Shown here piece by piece: positions 44,459 to 54,024 of a stretch of DNA of 64,000 nucleotides. The position numbers were made by a program, and so were the translations under genes. Source of the DNA: IMCC45349 sp047219225 (GTDB taxonomy: Bacteria > Bacteroidota > Bacteroidia > Flavobacteriales > Flavobacteriaceae); NCBI RefSeq assembly GCF_047219225.1, contig NZ_CP178208.1:1364001-1428000 (forward strand), read 5' to 3'. The number at the start of each line of letters is the position of its first letter. Position 1 is the stretch's first letter. Under the pieces are notes generated by a model, which was not told where the DNA came from, ran no database searches, and saw only the letters and a list, made by a program, of their open reading frames with translations.

Positions 44459-44490
44459 AAAAAGCACCTAAAATTTTAGGTGCTTTTTTA
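44459..44490. terminator. Bidirectional hairpin terminator
   Basis: AAAGCACCTAAAA (44461-44473) and TTTTAGGTGCTTT (44474-44486) form an uninterrupted palindrome flanked by A and T runs. It follows the large lipoprotein gene, which is transcribed leftward and ends at 44509. Confidence 0.85.
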
Positions 44491-44508
44491 TAATTATTTA
44501 AAAGTGTG

Positions 44509-47094
44509 TTAACAACCTGAATCTACAATTAAATCTACTGAGCCTATATTATAACATCCTGTTTCCATGTGTTCTACACGTATAAATATAATTTGAATTC
44601 CTGGGACAATATTTGTATATGTTGCTGGAATAGGATTTACATTTGCCTCAGCGTCAGCTTGTATTTCATGGTAAGTTACTGTATATTCTGTAGCTCCTTG
44701 AAGTACTTGATCGTTTAAACTATCTAAATTAAACTCAGTAAAATCATCACCATCACCATCACACTCTGTAATTGATAAATCTGTTGGTATTTCAAAAAGA
44801 GGGTTTACTACTAAGGTTAAGGTTGATATTTGAAATATTTCTCCTGTATCAGCATCTTCTATTCTCACGAAAAGTGTCTCAGGGTTTACAGTATTTGTGT
44901 ATGGACTTACCAATGGATTATCTGTAAAAAGCGCATCTTGTTCTGTTTGATAATAAGAAATAGATATTTCTAAAATACCTGTCGAAAAGTAGTAATCCAT
45001 ACTATGTAAATCAAAATTAGCAACACCATCAGGTATGTTATCGTCACAAACTTCTAAAGTACCATGTTGAGGGTATTCACTTTGAATATTAGGATCGTCT
45101 GGGTCGTTAGGATCACTTATTCCTGTTGCTACCATAAATGTGTTAGGATCGTCGATTCCAGTAATTTCTTCACAATCGGTTAAACCATCTTGATCACTAT
45201 CAATATAATCTAGGTATAAATAAATGGTTGCTATGGCTGAAAAACCATGTATTGTATTAGTTCCTTTTACAAAAATCATTTGGTTACCTGTTATCATTTG
45301 AGAAAAAGGCACAGTATAATTACTTGGTGTTGTTATTGCATTAGAACCTGCAATAGCATCTGCTTCATTTTGGTAAAATGTATAAGTAGTATTTGGCATA
45401 GTATATATACCATTAACCATAAGATCGAAGTCAAATAAAACTGGATTACAATCAATTCCTGCCATTTCAAAATCAAATATACCAACATCATTATCGTCTA
45501 AATAATTAGGAATACCATCGCCATCTATGTCATCATTAGCTGGGTCGTTATCACCATCGTAATTTTCGTCTATAGTATTTATGCCATCGTTGTCATCATC
45601 TTCATCTAGATAGTTAGGAATACCATCTTGATCAGTATCATCATTAGTTAAATCGTTATCACCATTTAAGTCTTCATAAGTATCAAATACACCATCGTTA
45701 TCACTATCTTCAAATGTGATACAAGCACTAAAAGCACCTAAATCAATAGTTTCACCATCAATTACACCAGTTATTAAATCGGTTATTTGATTGTTTTCAA
45801 CATCAACTCCTTTTATAGAGTATGTACTAGCGTTGCAATGATAAACAGTGTAATTTATGTTTCCATTTTCTATAGGAATAACTTGTGAAAGACCATCTAT
45901 AAATAATTGAACATAGCCATTGGTTACATTGTCTCCGTTACAAGAAAGGAAGTTACCTGTAAATGATAAGATATCTTGAGACTCTACGGTTACTGTAATA
46001 TTAGTATCAGAAGAAAAAGGACCTATGTTTGTGTCAAAAGGTTCTGTTGAACACAAAGGATAAGGTACTGTTAAAGTAAACTCCTCATTAGCAGGTACCA
46101 ATCCACATTCAATTCCGTTTGAGCTAGTATAACCATAAGTACCAGTAGAATTTAACAAACTAGAATATAAATCTAAAGCAGTATTAGGTAATAAGTTTCC
46201 ATTTTCATCTTGTAATGTAATGCACAAATAAATTGAAGGATAAGGAAAATCATAATTCCAAAATGAAAAGTGACTTACCTCACCAACATACATATTTCCT
46301 TGTAAAGTAGCTTCTCCTTCTTCAATCCAGTAACCAGCTTCTTCATCAAAATGCCATAATGGTATTGTACTAGGAGGGTTTGTTGTACTTGAAGCTAAAG
46401 GCATTGATATTTGTGAAGTACTTCCTTCTGCTAACTGTAAGTCCTCGCCATTTGCCGATTTTAATTCTACAGCAAGCATTCCGTAAGTTTCTAGTGTTAC
46501 TGCATTTCCATTTTCGTTTTGAGCAAATAACATTCCAGGCATCATTGCAGTCATGTTTTCGTCATCTGGATCTAAATGTTTTAAAATAACATCTACGGTT
46601 CCACTATATGTATTGCCATTAGCAGAAACAAATCCACCATCAAAAGTTACTGTTGTTCCATTATCTAAGTTTACAGTTGAGGTTTCTCCTGCATTAATTG
46701 TTGCCACCACATTTTTTTCTAAAAGCATGATTTCAACTTGATTTACACTTGATTCTGAAGGTACTAAAGCTCTAGAACCTTTTATATAACCGTCTTTTTC
46801 GGCAGTGATATAAGCAAACTTTTCGTAAGCACTTGCATTGGTTATCGAAAATATACCAAAAGCATCTGTAGTAGTTATTGTGTTTCCTACACTAATAGTT
46901 ACACCTTCTAGAGGTTCTTTTTGTTCGTTAATAACACGCCCTAAAAAACGTGCATTAATTTGAGATCCAAAGTTTTCAGAGAAGTTTGTTTCTATTGGAG
47001 TAGAACCATTGTTTCCTGAAGTTACATCATCATCATTACATGATAATGCGCTTACTATGAACATACATAGTAAGAGTTTCATTGCTTTTTTCAT
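44509..47094 (-). CDS. Large lipoprotein with carboxypeptidase-regulatory-like and TSP3 calcium-binding repeats
   Basis: The start is taken at the ATG at 47094 (MKKAMKLLLCMF), which opens a lipoprotein signal with lipobox ALSC; an in-frame ATG 17 codons upstream would precede it with hydrophobic residues. The 861-residue protein has a CarboxypepD_reg-like Ig domain (about 45-115; GRVINEQKEPLEGVTISVG), beta-rich regions, then Asp/Asn-rich thrombospondin type 3-like repeats (about 460-540; DSDNDGVFDTYEDLNGDND, DQDGIPNYLDEDDDNDG, DGDGIPNYLDDND) that should bind calcium. The C-terminal part has repeats ending NTVNPETLFVRIED / TNIVPGIQIIFIRVEH, but no standard T9SS type A domain. It is probably surface exposed. 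Confidence 0.8.
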   Translation of the reverse strand: MKKAMKLLLCMFIVSALSCNDDDVTSGNNGSTPIETNFSENFGSQINARFLGRVINEQKEPLEGVTISVGNTITTTDAFGIFSITNASAYEKFAYITAEKDGYIKGSRALVPSESSVNQVEIMLLEKNVVATINAGETSTVNLDNGTTVTFDGGFVSANGNTYSGTVDVILKHLDPDDENMTAMMPGMLFAQNENGNAVTLETYGMLAVELKSANGEDLQLAEGSTSQISMPLASSTTNPPSTIPLWHFDEEAGYWIEEGEATLQGNMYVGEVSHFSFWNYDFPYPSIYLCITLQDENGNLLPNTALDLYSSLLNSTGTYGYTSSNGIECGLVPANEEFTLTVPYPLCSTEPFDTNIGPFSSDTNITVTVESQDILSFTGNFLSCNGDNVTNGYVQLFIDGLSQVIPIENGNINYTVYHCNASTYSIKGVDVENNQITDLITGVIDGETIDLGAFSACITFEDSDNDGVFDTYEDLNGDNDLTNDDTDQDGIPNYLDEDDDNDGINTIDENYDGDNDPANDDIDGDGIPNYLDDNDVGIFDFEMAGIDCNPVLFDFDLMVNGIYTMPNTTYTFYQNEADAIAGSNAITTPSNYTVPFSQMITGNQMIFVKGTNTIHGFSAIATIYLYLDYIDSDQDGLTDCEEITGIDDPNTFMVATGISDPNDPDDPNIQSEYPQHGTLEVCDDNIPDGVANFDLHSMDYYFSTGILEISISYYQTEQDALFTDNPLVSPYTNTVNPETLFVRIEDADTGEIFQISTLTLVVNPLFEIPTDLSITECDGDGDDFTEFNLDSLNDQVLQGATEYTVTYHEIQADAEANVNPIPATYTNIVPGIQIIFIRVEHMETGCYNIGSVDLIVDSGC

Positions 47095-47190
47095 AAGATT
47101 AAAATAGGTTGATATAACTATGTAACAGTTTAAAAGTAAAAACACCTACTGTAAAAGTAAGAAAATCAACATGATAAATTGTTTTAATTA

Positions 47191-48231
47191 TTAATTTATC
47201 ATATCACGAGGTACGTGTTTATTCATAATTTTAAACCATAAAGGAGGTATTAAAGCAATAACCATAGATGTTGGATAACCAAAAGGCATTTGCGGACTTT
47301 CTTCATGACACTCCAAAATTTGATATTTTTTTGAAGTTTTATAATGATGGTCGCTATGGCGTGTTAACTCGTATAAAATAATACGTCCAACAACGTGGTT
47401 AGAATTCCAAGAGTGTACCTGTTTTACACGCTCGTAACGTCCCGATTTTGTTTTCATTCTTAATAAACCATAATGTTCTATATAGTTTACGGTTTCAAGT
47501 AGTAAAAACCCTGTTATAGCTGCGCCAACAGCAAAAAGCAATGCTAATTTTCCAAATGCAATAAATACAATGAATAAATAAATTAGTTGTAAAATGATAT
47601 ACCAAAACATATCATTTTTAATAGATAAAAAACCAAGGTTATTGTTTTTTAAGAGCTTTGTTTGAATTTTCCATGCACTAAAATATTGCCTAACAGTTGA
47701 GGTTATCCAAAAAGCATATACATTTTGATTATATCTTGCTGTTGCTGGATCTTCTTTAGTGGCTGCATGTAAATGATGTCCATGATTATGCTCAATATAA
47801 AAATGCATGTATAAAGAGGGTAGAAGTAATGCTTTACCAATAAAACGTTCGTTGGTAGATTGCCTGTGTCCTAACTCATGTCCAACATTGATACCATTGG
47901 TACCTAAAACCATTCCCGTTGTTAGTATTAATCCAATAAACTCATACGTTTCTAAATTTGTTGAAGACACTGTAAACAAAGCAAAAGCTAATAAACCATA
48001 AGTAATAGGAAGATTAAGATATAACATCCAATCAAAAATGGAATTTATTGTTTTATTTTCTTTTTCAACTTCACTATAATTTGAGTGGTCTAGAGGTAGC
48101 AATAGTTCGAAAATTGGAATTAAAACAAATGAATAAATAGGTGTAAAAAAGGTCCAATATTCTTTAAGCCACAATCCAATAAATGCAGTTAAAGGTACCG
48201 AAAAAGCAGCTAGATATTTAAGGTCTTTCAT
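47191..48231 (-). CDS. alkB: AlkB-type alkane monooxygenase / membrane fatty acid desaturase family
   Basis: This 346-residue integral membrane protein carries all the AlkB histidine motifs: HELGHR at about 118-123, EHNHGHH at 147-153, the NYIEHYGL (HYG) motif at 249-256 and LTRHSDHH at 289-296, followed by QMPFGYPTSMVIALIPPLWFKIM. About six membrane segments surround them. AlkB proteins are di-iron enzymes that hydroxylate medium-chain n-alkanes with O2, using electrons from rubredoxin. No rubredoxin or rubredoxin reductase gene lies nearby, and the EHN variant and HELGHR differ slightly from P. putida AlkB, so another aliphatic substrate is possible. Confidence 0.85.
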   Translation of the reverse strand: MKDLKYLAAFSVPLTAFIGLWLKEYWTFFTPIYSFVLIPIFELLLPLDHSNYSEVEKENKTINSIFDWMLYLNLPITYGLLAFALFTVSSTNLETYEFIGLILTTGMVLGTNGINVGHELGHRQSTNERFIGKALLLPSLYMHFYIEHNHGHHLHAATKEDPATARYNQNVYAFWITSTVRQYFSAWKIQTKLLKNNNLGFLSIKNDMFWYIILQLIYLFIVFIAFGKLALLFAVGAAITGFLLLETVNYIEHYGLLRMKTKSGRYERVKQVHSWNSNHVVGRIILYELTRHSDHHYKTSKKYQILECHEESPQMPFGYPTSMVIALIPPLWFKIMNKHVPRDMIN

Positions 48232-48340
48232 AAGTAAAGAGTTTGTAAAACAACAACTTTATCAAAATGTTATCTTAAAACGCATTACAAGTTAATAATA
48301 AAATTGTAGTTTTATTAGTTGAATTAGTAAAGAGCAAGGA

Positions 48341-51300
48341 TTGGGTAGTTTTAAAACCATACAAAATAAGCTTGAGCAATTTATAAAACGCTATTATACA
48401 AACGAGTTATTAAAAGGCGCTATTTTATTTTTTGCTATTGGTTTGTTATACTTTTTGTTTACGCTTTTTGTTGAATATTTATTGTGGTTAAGTCCATTAG
48501 GTAGAACCATATTGTTTTGGATTTTTATTGCAGTTGAATTCACATTGTTTTTAAAGTTTATTTTAACTCCATTAGCAAGACTCTTTAAGCTACAAAAGGG
48601 AATTAATTACGAAGAAGCCTCTGTTATTATTGGTAATCATTTTCCAGAAGTAAATGATAAATTATTAAATGTACTTCAGTTAAATCAAAATAGTGCTCAA
48701 TCTGAATTACTAATTGCTAGCATTGAGCAAAAATCAAAAGAGTTAAACCCAATTCCATTTAAATTAGCTGTTAATTTTAAGTCGAATACCAAGTATCTTA
48801 AGTATGCAGCTGTACCTTTACTAATAATTCTTGGGTCTTATTTGTCAGGAAAAGTCGATTGGTTTAGTGATAGTTATGAGCGTGTTGTAAATTACCAAAC
48901 AGCATATGAACCACCAGCACCTTATCAATTTTTTATTTTGAATAACGATTTACAAGCTATTGAAAATAAAGATTTTACATTACTAGTTAAAACTGAAGGT
49001 GATGTTGTTCCTGACAATGTTCAAATAACATATAATGAAGAGATTTACTTTTTAAAACAAAAGGAAACAGGAACTTTTGAATATGTGTTTACTCAACCAA
49101 GATCAAGCATAGATTTTAATGTGTTTTCTGATAATGTGAGTTCAAAAACATACACGCTTAACATTCTGCAAACACCAACATTGTTAGGTTTTGATATGGT
49201 ATTAGATTATCCATCTCATACTAAAAAGAAAGACGAAACTCTTAAAAGTATAGGAAATGCTGTAGTACCACAAGGGACAAAAATTACTTGGCAATTAAAT
49301 ACCAAGGCTACAGAAAATGTAACGTTGATTACAAACGATACTATATTAGAGTTTAACGGTTCTAATAATAAATTTAACCTTTCTAAGCGACTATATAATA
49401 ATTTTGATTATTCGTTAAACACAAGTAATGAAAGTTTGAAAGATTACGAAAGTTTAGCATTTAGTATAGATGTGATAAAGGATCAATATCCAGAATTAAA
49501 CCTCCAAATGAAACAAGATTCAACTGATGTTGAAATTATGTATTTCTATGGACAGGTTAGTGACGATTATGGCTTAAGTAAGCTTAATTTAGTTTACTAT
49601 CCAATTAATGAAGAAACGAAAAAAGAAACAGTTAACATTCCTATATCTAATCAAGCTTTTGATGAGTTTGTAAATGTATTTCCAGATAATTTAAACTTAG
49701 AAGGTGGAAAGGCTTACGAATTATATTTTGAAGTTTTTGATAATGATGCTTTAAGTAATTTCAAAAGCACTAAAAGTAATACATATAGTTTTAGAAAATT
49801 AACACAAGATGAAAAGAAGGAAAATCAACTTCAAGAGCAAAGCAAAACGATAGAGGATTTAAATAATTCACTCGAAAAACTAGAGAGTCAAGAAGAAGAG
49901 CTTAAAGAGTTATCTAAAACACAAAAGGAAAAATCTGAGCTTAATTTTAACGATAAAAAGAAGCTTGAAAACTTTTTAAAAAGACAGAAGCAGCAGGAAG
50001 AAATGATGCAAAACTTCAATAAAAAGCTTCAAGAAAATTTAGAACAGTTTCAAAACGAAAATGAAGACGACCAGTTTAAAGAAGATTTAAAAGAACGCCT
50101 AAACGATAATCAAGAGCAATTAAAAAAAGATGAAGAACTTTTAAAGGAGCTTGAAAAATTATCAGAAAAAATAGATAAAGAAGAGTTATCACAAAAACTT
50201 GAAGAACTTGCTAAACAAAATAAGAATAAGAAACGAAGTTTAGAACAACTAGTTGAGTTAACAAAGCGTTATTATGTTGCTCAAAAAACCGAAAAACTTA
50301 AAGAAGATCTAGAGAAGCTAGCAGAAGAACAAGAAAAATTATCTGAGGAATCTCAAGAAAATAACACCAAAGAAAAACAAGACGAACTCAACAAAAAGTT
50401 TGAAGATTTTCAAGAAGAACTAGAGGACTTAAGAAAAGAAAACAATGAGCTTAAGGAACCTATTGAAGTTCCAAACGACAAAAAAGGAGAAGAGGACATA
50501 AAAAAGGATCAACAAGAAGCAAGTGAAAATTTAGAGAAGAAAGAAGAAAGTCAAAACCAAGAACAGCAACAAAATAATCAAAATAACGCTCAAAAAAATC
50601 AAAAGAAAGCAGCTCAAAAAATGAAACAAATGAGCGAGCAAATGAGTAATATGATGATGGGGGGTGCAAGCCAACAAATGGGAGAAGATATTGATATGTT
50701 GCGTCAAATTCTAGATAATTTGGTATTGTTTTCTTTTAATCAAGAAGACTTGATGAATACTTTTAGAGGACTTCAAATTAATCATAATGAGTATGCAAAA
50801 CACTTAAGAACGCAACAAAGCCTTAGAGAGCATTTTGAGCATATTGATGATAGTTTATTTGCTTTGTCATTAAGACAACCTATGATATCTGAAGTTATTA
50901 ATAAAGAGATAACCGAAACCTTTTTTAATATTGATAAATCCTTATCTCAATTAGCAGAAAACAGATTATATCAAGGTGTTGCAGCACAACAATACACAGT
51001 AACGTCAGCTAATACGCTAGCTAACTTTTTGAGTGATGTTTTAGATAATATGGAAATGCAAATGAATCCTTCTCCAGGTCAAGGTCAAGGAGATATGCAA
51101 CTACCAGACATTATTATGAGTCAAGAACAACTCAATAAGCAAATGCAGCAACAAATGGATAAAAAAGAAGGAGAGAAAAATGGTGAACAGGAAGGTGATA
51201 AGAAAGGGGAAAAGCCACAACCAGGAAACAAAGAAGGCAAACAGCAAGGTGAAGGTAATTCTAATAGCGAAGAGTTAAATGGTGAGCTTTTTGAGATTTA

Positions 51301-51685
51301 TCAAAGACAACAAGAATTAAGACAAGCATTGCAAGATAGATTAGCTAAGGAAGGAAATAGTGGTTCTGGACAAAACTTGCTTAAAAAGATGGAAGAGGTT
51401 GAATTAGACTTATTAAATAAAGGGTTTACAAATCAAACTTTACAAAAAATGATGGCATTGCAACATCAATTATTAAAGTTAGAAAACGCTACATTTCAAC
51501 AAGGTGAAGAGCAAAAGCGAAAGTCAACAACAAACACGCAACAGTTTAATAATAACACAAATAATCAAATTCCTAATATTAAACAATACTTCAATACAAC
51601 CGAAATATTAAATAGACAAGCATTACCTTTGCAACAAGTTTACAAAAAGAAAGTGCAAACCTATTTTAAAAAAACAAATGATTAG
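48341..51685 (+). CDS. DUF4175-family large membrane/coiled-coil protein
   Basis: This 1114-residue protein starts at TTG (48341) after a purine-rich AAAGAGCAAGG that could act as a ribosome binding site; no in-frame ATG fits better. Membrane segments lie at about residues 23-40, 46-70 and 150-168. A beta-rich region follows (about 170-490). A very long Glu/Lys/Gln-rich coiled coil runs from about 485 to 770, and a Met/Gln-rich stretch (about 760-790) and a Gly/Gln/Lys-rich low-complexity linker (about 905-985) come before a helical C-terminus. The layout fits the DUF4175 proteins of Bacteroidota, of unknown function. Its last codons overlap ybeY by 8 bp. Confidence 0.75.
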   Translation: MGSFKTIQNKLEQFIKRYYTNELLKGAILFFAIGLLYFLFTLFVEYLLWLSPLGRTILFWIFIAVEFTLFLKFILTPLARLFKLQKGINYEEASVIIGNHFPEVNDKLLNVLQLNQNSAQSELLIASIEQKSKELNPIPFKLAVNFKSNTKYLKYAAVPLLIILGSYLSGKVDWFSDSYERVVNYQTAYEPPAPYQFFILNNDLQAIENKDFTLLVKTEGDVVPDNVQITYNEEIYFLKQKETGTFEYVFTQPRSSIDFNVFSDNVSSKTYTLNILQTPTLLGFDMVLDYPSHTKKKDETLKSIGNAVVPQGTKITWQLNTKATENVTLITNDTILEFNGSNNKFNLSKRLYNNFDYSLNTSNESLKDYESLAFSIDVIKDQYPELNLQMKQDSTDVEIMYFYGQVSDDYGLSKLNLVYYPINEETKKETVNIPISNQAFDEFVNVFPDNLNLEGGKAYELYFEVFDNDALSNFKSTKSNTYSFRKLTQDEKKENQLQEQSKTIEDLNNSLEKLESQEEELKELSKTQKEKSELNFNDKKKLENFLKRQKQQEEMMQNFNKKLQENLEQFQNENEDDQFKEDLKERLNDNQEQLKKDEELLKELEKLSEKIDKEELSQKLEELAKQNKNKKRSLEQLVELTKRYYVAQKTEKLKEDLEKLAEEQEKLSEESQENNTKEKQDELNKKFEDFQEELEDLRKENNELKEPIEVPNDKKGEEDIKKDQQEASENLEKKEESQNQEQQQNNQNNAQKNQKKAAQKMKQMSEQMSNMMMGGASQQMGEDIDMLRQILDNLVLFSFNQEDLMNTFRGLQINHNEYAKHLRTQQSLREHFEHIDDSLFALSLRQPMISEVINKEITETFFNIDKSLSQLAENRLYQGVAAQQYTVTSANTLANFLSDVLDNMEMQMNPSPGQGQGDMQLPDIIMSQEQLNKQMQQQMDKKEGEKNGEQEGDKKGEKPQPGNKEGKQQGEGNSNSEELNGELFEIYQRQQELRQALQDRLAKEGNSGSGQNLLKKMEEVELDLLNKGFTNQTLQKMMALQHQLLKLENATFQQGEEQKRKSTTNTQQFNNNTNNQIPNIKQYFNTTEILNRQALPLQQVYKKKVQTYFKKTND

Positions 51686-52088
51686 TTTTAACTACGAAGA
51701 TGCGTTTCAACTAGAAGATGAGCAAAAAGTTTCTAATTGGATTTCTGATGTAATATCAGCTGAAGATTGTAAAGAAGGCGATATTAATTATGTGTTTTGT
51801 AATGATGAATATTTACATAAAATCAATGTTGATTTTCTTAATCACGACACATTAACAGATATTATAAGTTTTGATTACTCAGTAGGAAAAGAACTACACG
51901 GAGATATCTTCATTTCTATTGAAAGGGTAGAGGATAACGCTAAAGATTTTAAAGTGTCTTTCCAAGATGAACTTCATCGTGTTATTGTACACGGTGTATT
52001 ACACTATTGTGGCTATAAGGATAAAACAGACGACGAAGCTAAGGTGATGCGCTCTAAAGAAGATTTTTACTTAAACCTAATTTCATAG
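51678..52088 (+). CDS. ybeY: Endoribonuclease YbeY (rRNA maturation factor)
   Basis: This 136-residue protein has the UPF0054/YbeY arrangement: VFCNDEYLHKINVDFLNHDTLTDIISFDY, then GDIFISIERV and HRVIVHGVLHYCGYKDKTDDEAKVM near the C-terminus. The zinc motif HGxLHLxGYDH of E. coli appears here as HGVLHYCGYKD, with the third His replaced by Lys-Asp; I recall GYKDK as usual in Bacteroidota YbeY. The enzyme matures the 3' end of 16S rRNA and takes part in ribosome quality control. It overlaps the DUF4175 gene by 8 bp, so the two are translationally coupled. Confidence 0.93.
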   Translation: MISFNYEDAFQLEDEQKVSNWISDVISAEDCKEGDINYVFCNDEYLHKINVDFLNHDTLTDIISFDYSVGKELHGDIFISIERVEDNAKDFKVSFQDELHRVIVHGVLHYCGYKDKTDDEAKVMRSKEDFYLNLIS

Positions 52089-52096
52089 TTTAAACG

Positions 52097-52104
52097 TATA
52101 TTTG
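52097..52104 (+). promoter_or_regulatory. Probable -7 element of the mnmG promoter
   Basis: TATATTTG matches TAnnTTTG. Transcription would start near 52109, placing the parS-like palindrome (52117-52132) inside the mnmG 5' leader. Confidence 0.5.
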
Positions 52105-52116
52105 CACACTTAAAAA

Positions 52117-52132
52117 TGTTCCACGTGGAACA
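52117..52132. other. parS-like centromere site 1
   Basis: TGTTCCACGTGGAACA is a perfect 16-bp palindrome with the core of bacterial parS (TGTTNCACGTGAAACA in B. subtilis; TGTTCCACGTGGAAC types in Pseudomonas). It lies between the mnmG -7 element and start codon. ParB binding is inferred. Confidence 0.75.
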
Positions 52133-52152
52133 ATTAATACAATACCAAGAAA

Positions 52153-54024
52153 ATGTTTGATAAAGAATATGATGTTATCGTAGTTGGAGGTGGTCATGCA
52201 GGTAGTGAGGCCGCAGCTGCAGCTGCAAATATGGGAAGTAAAACATTGCTTATTACTATGAACCTGCAAAACATTGCGCAAATGTCTTGTAATCCTGCTA
52301 TGGGTGGAATTGCAAAAGGGCAAATTGTACGAGAAATTGATGCGCTTGGAGGTTATAGTGGTATTGTTAGTGATACTTCGGCTATTCAGTTTAAAATGCT
52401 TAATAAATCTAAAGGACCTGCTATGTGGAGTCCTAGGGTGCAAAGTGATAGAATGCGTTTTGCTGAAGATTGGCGATTACTGTTAGAACAAACACAGAAC
52501 TTAGATTTTTATCAAGAAATGGTTAGAGGTTTATTGGTGGAGGGTAATAAAGTTGTTGGTGTTACTACATCGCTTGGTGTTGAAGTAAGAGCTAAAAGTG
52601 TTGTGTTAACTAATGGAACTTTTTTAAATGGATTAATTCATATTGGAGAAAAGAATTTTGGTGGTGGTAGAGCAGGTGAGCGATCAGCTACTGGAATTAC
52701 AGAACAACTTATTGATTTAGGTTTCGAATCTGGAAGAATGAAAACTGGAACACCACCAAGAGTTGATGGTCGTTCTTTAGATTTCTCTAAAATGATTGAG
52801 CAACCAGGAGATGAAAACCCTGAGAAATTCTCTTATTTAGATATTACAAAACCATTAACCAAACAACGATCTTGTCATATGAGTTATACAAGTCCAGAAG
52901 TGCATAATTTACTTCGTGAGGGCTTTGATAGATCGCCAATGTTTAATGGTAGAATTAAAAGTTTAGGGCCTCGTTATTGTCCTTCTATAGAAGATAAGAT
53001 TAACCGTTTTGCAGATAAGGATAGACATCAACTTTTTGTAGAACCTGAAGGATGGAACACAGTAGAGTATTATATTAATGGCTTCTCTACTTCCTTACCA
53101 GAAGATGTTCAATTTAAAGCATTACGTTCTGTTGCTGGATTTGAAAACGTTAAGTTTTTTCGCCCAGGTTATGCTATAGAGTATGATTATTTTCCACCAA
53201 CACAATTAAAGCATACTTTAGAAACTAAGTTAGTTGAAGGATTATATTTTGCTGGACAAATAAATGGTACTACAGGTTATGAAGAGGCTGCGTCACAAGG
53301 GTTAATGGCTGGAATAAACGCTAGTTTGAAAGTTCAAGAAAAAGATCCTTTTACTTTAAAAAGAGATGAAGCTTATATTGGTGTTTTGATAGATGATTTA
53401 ATTACAAAGGGAACAGAGGAGCCTTATCGTATGTTTACATCTAGAGCTGAATATAGAACCTTATTACGACAAGATAATGCAGATTTAAGGCTTACACCAA
53501 AAGGTTATGATTTAGGTTTGGCTAGTGAAAAGCGTTTAAAACGTATGGAAGAAAAGCATACACAAGCCTCAAATTTTGTCCAGTTTTTTAGAGATACAAG
53601 TGTAAAACCAGAAGAGGCTAATCCTGTTTTAGAAGCAAAAAATTCGTCACCTGTTAAACAATCTGATAAGATGTTTAAGCTTTATGCTAGACCAAATATT
53701 ACTATTGAAGATGTGCGTCAGTTTAAGGCTGTTGAACAGTATATTCAAGATAATAATTTGGATAATGAGGTTATCGAGCAAACTGAAATTCAGGTGAAAT
53801 ATTCTGGATATATTGCAAAGGAAAAATTGAATGCCGATAAATTAAATAGGTTAGAGTATGTTAAAATTCCTAAAGATTTTGACTATTCTCAAATCAAATC
53901 TATGAGCTTTGAAGCTCGTGAAAAGCTTAAAAATATACAACCAACTTCTGTTGCTCAAGCGTCTAGAATTAGCGGTGTATCTCCTAATGATATTTCTGTA
54001 TTGTTAGTTTATATGGGAAGATAA
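52153..54024 (+). CDS. mnmG: tRNA uridine-5-carboxymethylaminomethyl(34) synthesis enzyme MnmG
   Basis: This 623-residue protein has the FAD-binding GxGxxG at the N-terminus (YDVIVVGGGHAGSEAAAAAA), the GidA signatures SCNPAMGGIAKGQIVREIDALGG and GLYFAGQINGTTGYEEAASQGLMAGINAS, and a C-terminal helical domain. Length is usual. With MnmE it installs the carboxymethylaminomethyl group on wobble U34 of several tRNAs. Its own 5' leader carries a parS-like site. It overlaps the next gene by one base (TAATG), forming a short operon. Confidence 0.97.
   Translation: MFDKEYDVIVVGGGHAGSEAAAAAANMGSKTLLITMNLQNIAQMSCNPAMGGIAKGQIVREIDALGGYSGIVSDTSAIQFKMLNKSKGPAMWSPRVQSDRMRFAEDWRLLLEQTQNLDFYQEMVRGLLVEGNKVVGVTTSLGVEVRAKSVVLTNGTFLNGLIHIGEKNFGGGRAGERSATGITEQLIDLGFESGRMKTGTPPRVDGRSLDFSKMIEQPGDENPEKFSYLDITKPLTKQRSCHMSYTSPEVHNLLREGFDRSPMFNGRIKSLGPRYCPSIEDKINRFADKDRHQLFVEPEGWNTVEYYINGFSTSLPEDVQFKALRSVAGFENVKFFRPGYAIEYDYFPPTQLKHTLETKLVEGLYFAGQINGTTGYEEAASQGLMAGINASLKVQEKDPFTLKRDEAYIGVLIDDLITKGTEEPYRMFTSRAEYRTLLRQDNADLRLTPKGYDLGLASEKRLKRMEEKHTQASNFVQFFRDTSVKPEEANPVLEAKNSSPVKQSDKMFKLYARPNITIEDVRQFKAVEQYIQDNNLDNEVIEQTEIQVKYSGYIAKEKLNADKLNRLEYVKIPKDFDYSQIKSMSFEAREKLKNIQPTSVAQASRISGVSPNDISVLLVYMGR

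Noticed and set aside
45480..45720. Tandem DNA repeat in the large lipoprotein gene
   Set aside because: The repetition is of Asp/Asn-rich TSP3 protein motifs, not long near-identical DNA units.
49800..51300. Low-complexity A/G-rich stretch as a mobile or repeat element
   Set aside because: It encodes the continuous coiled coil and linkers of the DUF4175 protein; no terminal repeats or frame breaks.
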